NCBI GenBank assembly: GCA_038134525.1
Contig: JAYPVI010000006.1
Span: 1 to 64,000 of the forward strand
Source of the DNA: GCA-002727735 sp038134525
GTDB taxonomy: Bacteria; Bacteroidota; Bacteroidia; Flavobacteriales_D; Parvicellaceae
Length of the DNA stretch: 64,000 nucleotides
Direction: 5' to 3'
Part shown: positions 42,545 through 51,016 of the stretch, one piece after another
How positions within the stretch are numbered: position 1 is the first letter of the stretch
Layout: each line of letters begins with the position of its first letter
Made by a program: the position numbers and the translations under genes
Notes under the pieces: model-generated
What the model was told of the DNA's origin: nothing
Seen by the model: the letters and a program-made list of their open reading frames with translations, nothing else
Databases searched by the model: none

Positions 42545-43933
42545 TTGTTAAAGCAAAAGACCATATCAGCCAACTTAACCTTTAAAGGGTTTGGATTGCA
42601 TACTGGAAAAGAAGTAAAATTAATAATAGAGCCTGCAGGTGTAAATCATGGAATACAATTTTCTAGAATAGATTTAGATAATCAGCCACTTATTCCTGCA
42701 ACTGTAGAGTTTGTGACAGAAACTAATCGTAGCACCACCGTTGAGAAGAATGGGGTTAAAGTGATTACTGTTGAACACCTGTTGTCAGCTCTTTATGCAC
42801 TAGGAATTGACAATGTTTTAATAAAAATAAATAATGAAGAACTTCCTATTCTAGATGGAAGTGCAGCTCAATATGTTGAAGCAATAAATAAAATCAGTAT
42901 TGTTGAGCAATCAGAAACAAAATCTTTTATTTCTTTAAAAAAGTCGATTACTTTAAAAGATGAAAGTGGTGCAGAAATATTATATGTTCCAGCAGAAGAA
43001 TTTACACTTTCTGTTGTGCTCGACTACAATAATAAGGTGCTTGGCACACAATATGCAGAATTAAGAAAACTGGAAGACTACGCAGAAGAAATTGCTCCAT
43101 GTAGAACTTTTGTGCTATTAAGTGAACTTGAATATCTAGCTAATTCTGGTCTTATAAAGGGGGGGGATATTGATAATGCAATTGTGATGGTTGATAAGAA
43201 AATTGATGATGCATCACTTAGCAAGCTAGCAGTATTGCTTGGAAAGCAAGACCTAAAAATAAATATTCAAGGCAATACATTAAATAATTGTGAATTAAAA
43301 CAAATAAATGAACCCGCAAGACATAAACTATTGGATTTAATCGGTGATTTAGCCTTGCTTGGGAGCCCTATTAAAGGGCATATTATTGCTAAAAAACCAG
43401 GACATAAGTTAAATACTTCTTTTGCAAGTATGTTGAAAAAAGCCATGAAAGAACAAGAAAAATCAAAGCCTATGTATGATTTAACTAAAGAACCATTATA
43501 CGATATAAATGACATTGAAAATATGTTGCCTCACCGGTATCCTTTTTTGTTAATTGATAAAATTATGGAAATCACCGAAGAAGGAATTGTTGGGGTAAAG
43601 AATGTAACTAAAAATGAACCTTATTTTCAAGGACACTTCCCAGGTAATCCTGTAATGCCCGGAGTATTGCAAATTGAAGCTATGGCACAAACTGGCGGTG
43701 TTTTTTCGTTAAGTAAGGTTGAAGATCCACATTTGTACTCCACTTATTTTATGAAAATCGATAATGTTAAATTCAAAAGAAAAGTGATTCCTGGAGATAC
43801 GATTGTTTTTGATTTAAATTTAATTTCCCCTATTAGAAGAGGTTTAGTACATATGGGGGGAAAGGGTTATGTTAATGGCCAAGTATGCATAGAAGCAGAA
43901 ATGCTTGCTCAAGTGGTAAAAGATAGAGGATAG
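42545..43933 (+). CDS. lpxC/fabZ: Bifunctional UDP-3-O-acyl-GlcNAc deacetylase / 3-hydroxyacyl-ACP dehydratase
   Basis: Fusion of LpxC (about residues 1-310) and FabZ (about 320-462), a known arrangement in Bacteroidota. LpxC zinc ligands lie in TVEHLLSALYALGIDN and in LDLIGDLALLG...KGHIIAKKPGHKLN. FabZ motifs are LPHRYPFLLIDKI, and GHFPGNPVMPGVLQIEAMAQTGG, with the catalytic His and Glu. LpxC removes acetate, the committed step of lipid A synthesis, while FabZ competes for the same hydroxyacyl-ACP pool, so the fusion couples the two. Start TTG at 42545, giving LKQKTISANLT. Eight consecutive G bases at 43159-43166 encode Gly-Gly within LpxC. lpxA follows after 19 bases. Confidence 0.97.
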   Translation: MLKQKTISANLTFKGFGLHTGKEVKLIIEPAGVNHGIQFSRIDLDNQPLIPATVEFVTETNRSTTVEKNGVKVITVEHLLSALYALGIDNVLIKINNEELPILDGSAAQYVEAINKISIVEQSETKSFISLKKSITLKDESGAEILYVPAEEFTLSVVLDYNNKVLGTQYAELRKLEDYAEEIAPCRTFVLLSELEYLANSGLIKGGDIDNAIVMVDKKIDDASLSKLAVLLGKQDLKINIQGNTLNNCELKQINEPARHKLLDLIGDLALLGSPIKGHIIAKKPGHKLNTSFASMLKKAMKEQEKSKPMYDLTKEPLYDINDIENMLPHRYPFLLIDKIMEITEEGIVGVKNVTKNEPYFQGHFPGNPVMPGVLQIEAMAQTGGVFSLSKVEDPHLYSTYFMKIDNVKFKRKVIPGDTIVFDLNLISPIRRGLVHMGGKGYVNGQVCIEAEMLAQVVKDRG

Positions 43934-43952
43934 AACTTCTAAATAAGATGTA

Positions 43953-44732
43953 ATGACAAATTATCCATTAACCAATATTTCGCCAAAGGCTAAGATAGGT
44001 CAGAATGTGACGATTGAACCTTTTACTACAATCTATGCAGATGTGGAGATTGGTGATAATACGTGGATTGGGTCTAATGTAGTTATAATGGATGGCGCTA
44101 GAATAGGCTCTAGCTGTAAAATTTTTCCTGGGGCAATTATATCCGCAGAATCTCAAGATTTAAAATATAAAGGGGAGTATACTCAAACCATAATCGGGGA
44201 TAATACAACCATTAGAGAATACGTTACCATCCATAAAGGGACTTTAGATAGAAAGATAACTAAAATAGGAAGTAATTGCTTGTTAATGTCTTATGTTCAT
44301 GTAGCTCATGATTGTGAGATTGGGAATAATGTAATAATTGCAAACTTAGTTCAATTAGCAGGCCATGTTAGTATTGATGATTGGGTCATTATAGAAGGAA
44401 CAGCTGCTGTTCAACAATTTGTTCATATTGGTGAGCATGCTTTTATAGCTGGTGGATCACTGGTAAGAAAAAACGTGCCTCCATATGTTAAGGCTGCTAG
44501 AGAGCCTCTTTCTTATGTAGGAGTCAATACGATTGGACTTAGAAGAAGGGGATTCAATGACCAACAAATTATAAATGTAGAGGATATCTACAGAGTGATT
44601 TATGTGCAAAACAGCAACATGACTACCGCACTTGCCGTGGCTGATCTTGAATTACCTCAATCTGACGAAAAAGAAGTTGTACTTGATTTCATTAGAAATT
44701 CCACTAAAGGAATCATGCGAGGCCTGAGTTAG
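43953..44732 (+). CDS. lpxA: UDP-N-acetylglucosamine acyltransferase
   Basis: First acylation step of lipid A synthesis. 259 residues; left-handed beta-helix (about 1-190) with hexapeptide repeats (NISPKAKIGQNVTIEPFTTIYADVEIG), catalytic His in HVAHDCEIGNNVI, IANLVQLAGHVSI, and GGSLVRKNVPPYVKAAREPLSYVGVNTIGLRRRGF, which is the family's C-terminal segment before the helical domain. Acts as a cytoplasmic trimer. The last bases overlap the convergent Omp28 gene by 4. Confidence 0.97.
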   Translation: MTNYPLTNISPKAKIGQNVTIEPFTTIYADVEIGDNTWIGSNVVIMDGARIGSSCKIFPGAIISAESQDLKYKGEYTQTIIGDNTTIREYVTIHKGTLDRKITKIGSNCLLMSYVHVAHDCEIGNNVIIANLVQLAGHVSIDDWVIIEGTAAVQQFVHIGEHAFIAGGSLVRKNVPPYVKAAREPLSYVGVNTIGLRRRGFNDQQIINVEDIYRVIYVQNSNMTTALAVADLELPQSDEKEVVLDFIRNSTKGIMRGLS

Positions 44733-45652
44733 TTGCTGAGCTCAGTTTTTATAGCTTGAAGTATGCTAAAATTATCCCGATCACAAATGTAAGCAACAAG
44801 GGAAAGATTGTTAATTTCATAAGTCGAATCTGCATTAGGGTCAGGCAACTGATAAGAGAAATCGTGATAAAAAACATCTCCAATTGTAACTGTAGAATCG
44901 TTGACTAAAGTACCCCAGGTTCCATTAACGTTTTCAGATAGAATTGCATGATGATGGTAATGGTGATCAATTGTTCCGTCATTCATTTTTTGTGGTGATA
45001 CCACATCATTTCTTATTAGATAAAGAATTAAATGATAATCTCCTGAAAGTGTATTTAAAAATGAAGTTTCAGTGTGTACAAAAAGTCCATTTGTTGAAGG
45101 ATAATAATTGTATTGCAATTGAATATTAGCATCTAAGTTTCCTTGTGAAATCTCATCATTTACTCCAGTAGTCCAATTGCTAGCAAAGTACCAATTTGTG
45201 TTTGAGTACCCACCATTATTTCTATTAATAGTACCCATAGGATTCCCAATAAAACCGGGCATTTCCTGTACATAAGCATCTCCAGCAATGGTTCGATAGT
45301 CTTCTGTGAATTCTACTGGATCTGTAGATTGGAAAGATCCATCAGTACTGGCGTGAATGGAAACAACAATTACACCAAGTGTAGAGTCATCTTCTAATTG
45401 TGTTGCTATTTGAGCAGCGGCAGGGCAATTTGTACATTTATGACCGGTGTAATCTTCTAATAGAATTCCTTTACTATTTGTGTTCGTTGACCAATTAGTA
45501 GATGGGTTTGTAATGTCATAAGGGTAAGTAACCGGATCATTAGGATACAATTCCCAATTAAAACTACCGTACTCGGTAGGTAATGGATTTTTAACCTTGT
45601 CACATCCAATAATTAAAAATAACAGTAGAATCTGAATCAGTTTATTTGTCAT
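44729..45652 (-). CDS. Omp28-related outer-membrane lipoprotein with a CxxC motif
   Basis: 307 residues, lipoprotein signal ending LIIGC (Cys17). GILLEDYTGHKCTNCPAAAQ (about 62-80) has Cys73 and Cys76 in the place of a thioredoxin CxxC, and VIVVSIHAS follows as in the Omp28 family. The rest is beta-rich (NTLSGDYHLILYLIRN). Omp28 is a surface antigen first described in Porphyromonas gingivalis; its function is uncertain, a thioredoxin-like fold is likely. It is the last gene of a minus-strand group with the DUF6029 barrel and a TlpA-type thioredoxin, separated by 1-2 bases or none, so these three form one operon. Confidence 0.85.
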   Translation of the reverse strand: MTNKLIQILLLFLIIGCDKVKNPLPTEYGSFNWELYPNDPVTYPYDITNPSTNWSTNTNSKGILLEDYTGHKCTNCPAAAQIATQLEDDSTLGVIVVSIHASTDGSFQSTDPVEFTEDYRTIAGDAYVQEMPGFIGNPMGTINRNNGGYSNTNWYFASNWTTGVNDEISQGNLDANIQLQYNYYPSTNGLFVHTETSFLNTLSGDYHLILYLIRNDVVSPQKMNDGTIDHHYHHHAILSENVNGTWGTLVNDSTVTIGDVFYHDFSYQLPDPNADSTYEINNLSLVAYICDRDNFSILQAIKTELSN

Positions 45653-45653
45653 A

Positions 45654-47372
45654 TCAAAAACTTGAAGTAAAACTAAATGTTAATCCATTTGATGCGGGTA
45701 CAGCCCTACATACTCCTCCAACACAGAATACGCCTGCTCTTTGTTTTCCATATTGTAAGGAGAATCGGTGAGAACCATTTATGTAGCCTGCAGAAATAAG
45801 GCCATAATGAATTCTTTTAGAAGGCTCAGAATTACCATAATTGTATTGGTCTAAAACAGCTACATACCAATGTGGACTAAATGTGTATTCAAGTTGTGCA
45901 AATGCCCAATCTCCTTGATCTTCTTTTCGATATACGCTTTCCCCTTGGCTTGTCGTCATTAACTCAGTAGTAGTTTTAGTCCATAAACCTTGAAATTCCC
46001 ATCTTAATGAATGTTTTCTGTTTATATTATAGGTTAAATCTAGTACGGCAATTTGAGCATGAATCAGTTCATGATGTTGAGCGACTAACACCGCTCTGTC
46101 CTCAAAAATGAAATTGAAATAATTTACATTAAACTTCCACTTTTTGTTAATTTTTCTTTTAATCTCTATGTTGAAATCTTGATAAAGTATACTATCAGAC
46201 ATCGAAAATAAATTAGTAGAGTAGCTTTGTCTTGCAGTTCCTAAATCATTAATAAATTCTCTTTTCGGTGTGTAAGAAGTAGCAAAGTTCAGCGCAATTG
46301 AAGTTCCATATTTCCCTCCAAGAAAGGTCTTTTTAGGAATCTTATAAAGTAGATCTGCTTGATAAGAAATTTCTCCTCTTGGATTTGTAGCATAGGGGTA
46401 CAACGTTGCCGCTAAATTATAGGTGTGCTGTTTAGTTAAAGCAGGTAAAAAGCCAATTAGTAAATCGGTTGGACCAACACTCACGTTGGTAGATCTCCAA
46501 AGCATGTTGTCCATGTGTTTTGCTGACAAATCAATGGCAAAGCCTTTTTTGGAATACCCTAAATTAAACAATAACCCCTCTCCGTTTTTATAAATATAAT
46601 TGAATAATTCATTTTGATTATCTGGGTAGGGATCATTGATTTTGTGCACATATTCAGCATTAAATCGCCATTTATTATATCTTAAATTGGCTCTTATTGA
46701 TGTTGCTCCTACATTTTTCGGAAGATTAAATAGAGGTGTGTTATTATCTTCATTGAATTTGCTTACAAAACTCCCACCTAAAGTAGCTTTGAAATTGGAA
46801 TTGCTCAAAGAATCAAACATTTCATTGATATTTATTTCACCATCAATTGCTCTTACTATTCCATTACCGTTGACTAGCCCATCTTCAAAACGATACCTTT
46901 GTTTTCCGATCATCCCCTTTATAAAAATTCCTTTGTAAGGATTGTACTTAAGTCGAATGCCATCTAGAGCATTATCAATCCCTAATTGCCTTTCTTCATA
47001 AGCCCTCAGAATCATGCCACTACCTAACTGGTCATAAAAATTACCTATAGTCAGTTCTAAATCTTCATCACTCCAGTTCAGGTAGCGATATCCAAATCCT
47101 GTTCCATTAAAAGACGTTGGATATCCTTCTAGTGTATTAAGATATGTTTCATATCGGATTCCAGTTCTAAAATTACCGCGCTGAACATTGACATTTGCAA
47201 AACCATTAAAACCGAGTAGTTGATCAGGAAGGGCAGCGTTAATAAGTGTGTCTTCTTGATAGTATTGACCTATGGTCTGAATGTTTCCGGAAACAACAGT
47301 AGGGGTTACATCGTTTTGAGAAAAGGAATAAATTGAAATTCCTGTAAAAAGGAAAAAAACAATTTTTTTCAT
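45654..47372 (-). CDS. DUF6029 family predicted outer-membrane beta-barrel
   Basis: 572 residues with a signal peptide (MKKIVFFLFTGISIYSFSQ). The mature protein is a long succession of amphipathic strands with aromatic girdle residues (NFRTGIRYETYLNTLEGYP, FGYRYLNWSDEDLELTIGNFYDQLG, RWRF-type turns), ending in SFTSSF with a C-terminal Phe as in barrels. It matches the DUF6029 family. Function unknown; the neighbours (TlpA, Omp28) suggest envelope redox or substrate import. One stray Cys pair near the end (VFCVGGVCRAV) is notable. Start overlaps the TlpA stop codon by one base. Confidence 0.82.
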   Translation of the reverse strand: MKKIVFFLFTGISIYSFSQNDVTPTVVSGNIQTIGQYYQEDTLINAALPDQLLGFNGFANVNVQRGNFRTGIRYETYLNTLEGYPTSFNGTGFGYRYLNWSDEDLELTIGNFYDQLGSGMILRAYEERQLGIDNALDGIRLKYNPYKGIFIKGMIGKQRYRFEDGLVNGNGIVRAIDGEININEMFDSLSNSNFKATLGGSFVSKFNEDNNTPLFNLPKNVGATSIRANLRYNKWRFNAEYVHKINDPYPDNQNELFNYIYKNGEGLLFNLGYSKKGFAIDLSAKHMDNMLWRSTNVSVGPTDLLIGFLPALTKQHTYNLAATLYPYATNPRGEISYQADLLYKIPKKTFLGGKYGTSIALNFATSYTPKREFINDLGTARQSYSTNLFSMSDSILYQDFNIEIKRKINKKWKFNVNYFNFIFEDRAVLVAQHHELIHAQIAVLDLTYNINRKHSLRWEFQGLWTKTTTELMTTSQGESVYRKEDQGDWAFAQLEYTFSPHWYVAVLDQYNYGNSEPSKRIHYGLISAGYINGSHRFSLQYGKQRAGVFCVGGVCRAVPASNGLTFSFTSSF

Positions 47373-47848
47373 TATAAGCCAATTAGCTTCTCATAAAGTT
47401 CTTCTTCATCCCCAGGTGAATAATTATTATGATCCCAAACAATTTTACCTTCTCCATTCACTAAAAAGGTATGAGGAACATTATTTACTCCCATAGCTCT
47501 TCTTAAGTCACTATTCGGATCCATTAAAACTAAATATTCCCAACCTTGAGCATTCACATAAGGTTCAACTCTTGAGCTAGACCTTGCATCATCAATAGAC
47601 ACCGCAATTAATTTCACACCGGTTTCGTTAACCCAATCTTCATATTCTTCAGCAATAGTATTAAGTTCTGCCTTACAAGGTTTACACCATGTAGCCCAAA
47701 AACTTATAATCATGGGTTTACCATTATTTGAAATTTTAGAAAAATTAAGTGAGTTACCTTCCATGTCTTTAATGTTAACGCTTGGCAATTGACCAAAAAT
47801 CAATATACCGAATGTTAGAAGGATTAATAATGAGATAAATTTTTTCAT
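47372..47848 (-). CDS. TlpA-family thioredoxin-like protein
   Basis: 158 residues: signal sequence (about 1-19), then a thioredoxin-fold domain with FWATWCKPCKAEL (Cys55, Cys58) and cis-Pro in NNVPHTFLVNGEGKIVWDH. TlpA/ResA-type proteins reduce periplasmic disulfides, for example in cytochrome c maturation or outer-membrane lipoprotein folding. The client is unknown, but the Omp28-like protein two genes on also has CxxC. First gene of the three-gene minus-strand operon; the terminator at 47899 stops the gene upstream of it. Confidence 0.92.
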   Translation of the reverse strand: MKKFISLLILLTFGILIFGQLPSVNIKDMEGNSLNFSKISNNGKPMIISFWATWCKPCKAELNTIAEEYEDWVNETGVKLIAVSIDDARSSSRVEPYVNAQGWEYLVLMDPNSDLRRAMGVNNVPHTFLVNGEGKIVWDHNNYSPGDEEELYEKLIGL

Positions 47849-47894
47849 TTCTTTTATTTATTGGAATCAAAAATTGAACCAAAATAATGTTAAA

Positions 47895-47921
47895 AAACAA
47901 AGGCGGGAATTACCCGCCTTT
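47895..47921 (-). terminator. Intrinsic terminator after the T9SS thioredoxin gene
   Basis: AAAGGCGGG (47899-47907), loop AATTA, CCCGCCTTT (47913-47921): a perfect 9-bp stem. Read on the minus strand it is followed by GTTTTTT, so it ends transcription of the gene at 47931-49430. Confidence 0.88.
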
Positions 47922-47930
47922 ACAAGTAGT

Positions 47931-49430
47931 TTATTTGTTTATAGTAATTCTAGAATTATATATGTTTTTTCCAGAACGAACGTTGACAAAATAATACCCG
48001 GAACTTAAGTTGCTTGCATCTAAATTAACAACTTGTTCTCCTTCAACGATATCTAGGCTTTTAATAAATACAATTTGACCAATTGAATTTAAAATTTCAA
48101 TTCGTGTTGCAGAAGAATGGTCTGCAATAAATTTAATATTTGCATACTCGTTAATTGGATTAGGATATATGGTTAACACGTTATTTGATAATTCTTCAAT
48201 TGAAGTAGATGGGTTAGTGCTTAACACTCCTTCTTCTGCTACTACAGACCAACCAGCACCTGGATCCCAATTGTATACTTCTCCATTAGCGTCTGTAATT
48301 TGAATGCCAAATCCACCATTTGGGCCAGTTCCTACCCCATATTGTTGGCCATCACCGTAAGAGTCCATTAACCTTACAGAATAACATTCATTAGGAGATA
48401 AAACATGCGTTGAGGTCATCGTGGTATTCGCATCAGGACCTCCGCCTCCCCATTGGTCGGCTGTTCCTGGTGTGTATGGGCCTCCAGAAGCGACAACTGC
48501 CAGCGAACTATTTAAGATTTCCCAAGAAGTCTCACCAGGATAATTATCTGTAAAGAAATTAACCGTTACATCTGTTAGTGATGGGTTTGCAGTGGTTGCA
48601 ATTAATGTTGCATTTGTCATTGCCATGTTAGCAGGTGTATTGCCGTTAACATTGTCCAACGTTGCTGTGTAAGTAGCCGATGTGCTCATAGGCATAGTAT
48701 TGAAAGAAACGGTTCCTGATGAAAACTGTGAAATGTTACCAGAGAAATTGGCTGTTCCAATAGCTGATCCATTTTCGTTTAAGGTAACAGTTGCAGATGT
48801 GATATTATTTGTGCCGTAATTAGTAATGCTAAATTCAGGTGTGCCATTAGCGGTACATAGTGCCAACTCAGTGTCATTGATTTTTCCGTGATCAGTAGCT
48901 CCTTGAATTGTTTGAGAGCAATTGGTACTTATACTGGAAACTAACTGATTCACAGTTGATTGACCTTCTTCGTAAACAAGGCCATTAGGACAAACTCTAT
49001 ATATGGTGGGGAAATATCCAATTTGGTAAGAGCTAGCAATAGATGCATCATCAATTACCGGATAAGGTGTACCGGTAAGCCAATCACCTTGGGTATTATT
49101 ACCTGTACCATTTAAGTCAGCGGTGTTAGTAGATCCATCTCCTTCCACAAAAAACACCATAATCTCGTCAGAGCCATTTGGTCCATATGCATTATAGACA
49201 TCAGCAAGTGTATGTGATTGATGATAACTCCAGCATGGACCACACCATGTGGCAGAAATATCAATAATAACGGTTTTACCTTGATTAATGTAATCACTTA
49301 AGGTATGTGTGTTACCAAATTGATCTGTTGCAGTAAAGTTAGGAGCAACACTTCCATTAGCAATTTGTGATGATAAATTCCCAATAATAAACAGATTCAA
49401 AATAAAAATGTTGAGTAGTCTTTGTTTCAT
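47931..49430 (-). CDS. Thioredoxin-domain protein with T9SS type A sorting tail
   Basis: 499 residues. Signal peptide (about 1-21), then a thioredoxin/TlpA-like domain with ISATWCGPCWSYH (Cys63, Cys66), a long beta-rich middle section (about 190-400, with the DSYGDGQQYG segment found in many flavobacterial secreted proteins), and a C-terminal T9SS sorting domain from about 420 (LTIYPNPINEYANIKF, IVEGEQVVNLDASNLSSGYYFV). So it is exported through SprA and either anchored at the surface or released. CxxC in a T9SS cargo suggests extracellular disulfide or metal chemistry, unproven. Monocistronic, with the terminator above. Confidence 0.88.
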   Translation of the reverse strand: MKQRLLNIFILNLFIIGNLSSQIANGSVAPNFTATDQFGNTHTLSDYINQGKTVIIDISATWCGPCWSYHQSHTLADVYNAYGPNGSDEIMVFFVEGDGSTNTADLNGTGNNTQGDWLTGTPYPVIDDASIASSYQIGYFPTIYRVCPNGLVYEEGQSTVNQLVSSISTNCSQTIQGATDHGKINDTELALCTANGTPEFSITNYGTNNITSATVTLNENGSAIGTANFSGNISQFSSGTVSFNTMPMSTSATYTATLDNVNGNTPANMAMTNATLIATTANPSLTDVTVNFFTDNYPGETSWEILNSSLAVVASGGPYTPGTADQWGGGGPDANTTMTSTHVLSPNECYSVRLMDSYGDGQQYGVGTGPNGGFGIQITDANGEVYNWDPGAGWSVVAEEGVLSTNPSTSIEELSNNVLTIYPNPINEYANIKFIADHSSATRIEILNSIGQIVFIKSLDIVEGEQVVNLDASNLSSGYYFVNVRSGKNIYNSRITINK

Positions 49431-49535
49431 GTTATTTTAATTATGTAGTAAATAAAGTGTTTCAAATTTAATCTAAATTGTCGATTTTAAAGATTTTGTA
49501 AAAAATTTTTAGGAAGAATTAGCAAATTATTACTC

Positions 49536-49543
49536 TATATTTG
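49536..49543 (+). promoter_or_regulatory. Possible -7 box of the T9SS cargo gene
   Basis: TATATTTG fits TAnnTTTG, 14 bases before the ATG. I see no matching TTG 17-23 bases upstream, so support is partial. Confidence 0.35.
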
Positions 49544-49557
49544 TACAAAATTTATTC

Positions 49558-50262
49558 ATGAAAAATTTAATTTTAACATCCGTTTTCAGTGTTGTATTAT
49601 TAGGCTACTCTAATGCTCAAATATCAATTTATTGGGATAATGATCCTGGCAACACATACAATAGCTCGACTATTAACATTTTAAAAGATGTTGGATCATT
49701 TGATGTATATATGCATTGTGAAAATACTGGAACGTCTAATCAGGAGATTAAATTCAGAAGAATTGTTTTAAACTCTTCTGTTACATTTTCAGATCAGTTT
49801 TGTGATAATAACTTGTGTTATCCGTGTTTTGGGAATGATTGGACATCCCCAGCTTCAACGATTTTAATGCCTGGAGATTCTTCAGTAATGAAACCTACTA
49901 TTAACTTTTCTAATGGAGCAGGGACGGCTGAAATAAGGTATTATATATTAGATGTAAATGACCAACCCATTGATTCAGTAGACGTAAATATTACTTGTAC
50001 TGTTGGAATGGAAGATACCTATAAAAATATCACCCATATTTATCCAAATCCCTCTGCTGTAACGTTAAATGTAGAGAATGTTTTTGGATCCAAATTAGAA
50101 TTAAACATCTTGAACAATTATGGAGAAACGGTGGATTCTAAATTTACCCTAAATGGTAAAAACACATTTGATGTAAGTCATTTACCTAATGGAAATTATA
50201 TCATCAATATCATTTCCAATGGTGAATTAATAGAAACCAAAAAAATTATAATATTACATTAA
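49558..50262 (+). CDS. Secreted protein with T9SS type A sorting domain
   Basis: 234 residues. Signal peptide about 1-20 (ending SNAQ). The middle part (25-150) is beta-rich with Cys residues (DVYMHCENTG, FCDNNLCYPCFG, NITCTVG) that may form disulfides. A sorting tail of ~75 residues starts at ITHIYPNPSAVTLNVEN and ends with GNYIINIISNGELIETKK; IYPNP is the standard type A start. A T9SS cargo of unknown function, divergent from the cargo gene above with 127 bases between. The last 9 bases overlap the convergent sirtuin gene. Confidence 0.88.
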   Translation: MKNLILTSVFSVVLLGYSNAQISIYWDNDPGNTYNSSTINILKDVGSFDVYMHCENTGTSNQEIKFRRIVLNSSVTFSDQFCDNNLCYPCFGNDWTSPASTILMPGDSSVMKPTINFSNGAGTAEIRYYILDVNDQPIDSVDVNITCTVGMEDTYKNITHIYPNPSAVTLNVENVFGSKLELNILNNYGETVDSKFTLNGKNTFDVSHLPNGNYIINIISNGELIETKKIIILH

Positions 50263-50928
50263 TTCGTCTTTCAATTTACTTAGTCCCTCAGATGCATTCA
50301 TTCTAAGATGAATGTGAGAATCTAATCTGGGAATATCTTTGGGATCAACAATGTAAACAGTACACTCTTCCTTAGTGTAATGAACAAGGGTTGCTGCAGG
50401 ATACACTTGTAATGATGTGCCTATTATGATAAGGATATCTGCATTTTTAATAATTTCTGACCCTTTCAGCAAGTTTGGTACGTCTTCACCAAACCATACT
50501 ACATCTGGTCTTAACTGATAACCTTCAGGACAATAATCTCCTATGCCTGGATATCTATTATCTTTAATTGGATAGGTTAATCCGGTACCACAGCTACGTA
50601 CTTTCATTATTTCTCCGTGCAGATGTAATACATTTTTACTCCCTGCTCTTTCATGAAGATCATCAATGTTCTGTGTAACTATATGTACGTTGTATTTTTC
50701 TTCAAATTCAAATATAATTTGATGAGCTAAATTTGGACTTGCATTAATGCAGTTTTCCATTCTCATCTTGTAAAATTCAAGCACTTTTTTTTTGTTTTTC
50801 CTCCACGCCTCAGGTGTTGCTACTTCTTCAATTGGATATTTATCCCACAAGCCACCTCCATCTCTAAATGTAGATAAACCACTTTCAACACTCATTCCAG
50901 CCCCGGAAAAAACAACAATATTTTGCAT
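50254..50928 (-). CDS. cobB: SIR2-family NAD-dependent protein deacylase
   Basis: 224 residues, short bacterial sirtuin. VFSGAGMSVESGLSTFRD is the NAD loop, TQNIDDLHERAG and LHLHGE contain the catalytic His104. Tyr53 and Arg56 (EFYKMRM) match the class III pair that favours succinyl/malonyl lysine. The zinc module is degenerate: only one Cys at each of the two usual CxxC sites is left (RSCG and DYCPEG), so it may lack the structural zinc. VVWFGEDVP and IIIGTSLQVYPAA are normal. Removes acyl groups from lysines of metabolic enzymes; symbol by family resemblance. Confidence 0.88.
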   Translation of the reverse strand: MQNIVVFSGAGMSVESGLSTFRDGGGLWDKYPIEEVATPEAWRKNKKKVLEFYKMRMENCINASPNLAHQIIFEFEEKYNVHIVTQNIDDLHERAGSKNVLHLHGEIMKVRSCGTGLTYPIKDNRYPGIGDYCPEGYQLRPDVVWFGEDVPNLLKGSEIIKNADILIIIGTSLQVYPAATLVHYTKEECTVYIVDPKDIPRLDSHIHLRMNASEGLSKLKDELM

Positions 50929-51016
50929 AGTTTAAAGATATAAAATCTGTAAATATTAGGTTGATTCACTATCATTTTAGTATCAGTTCATTAACTTAGC
51001 TAATCAATATAGATTT

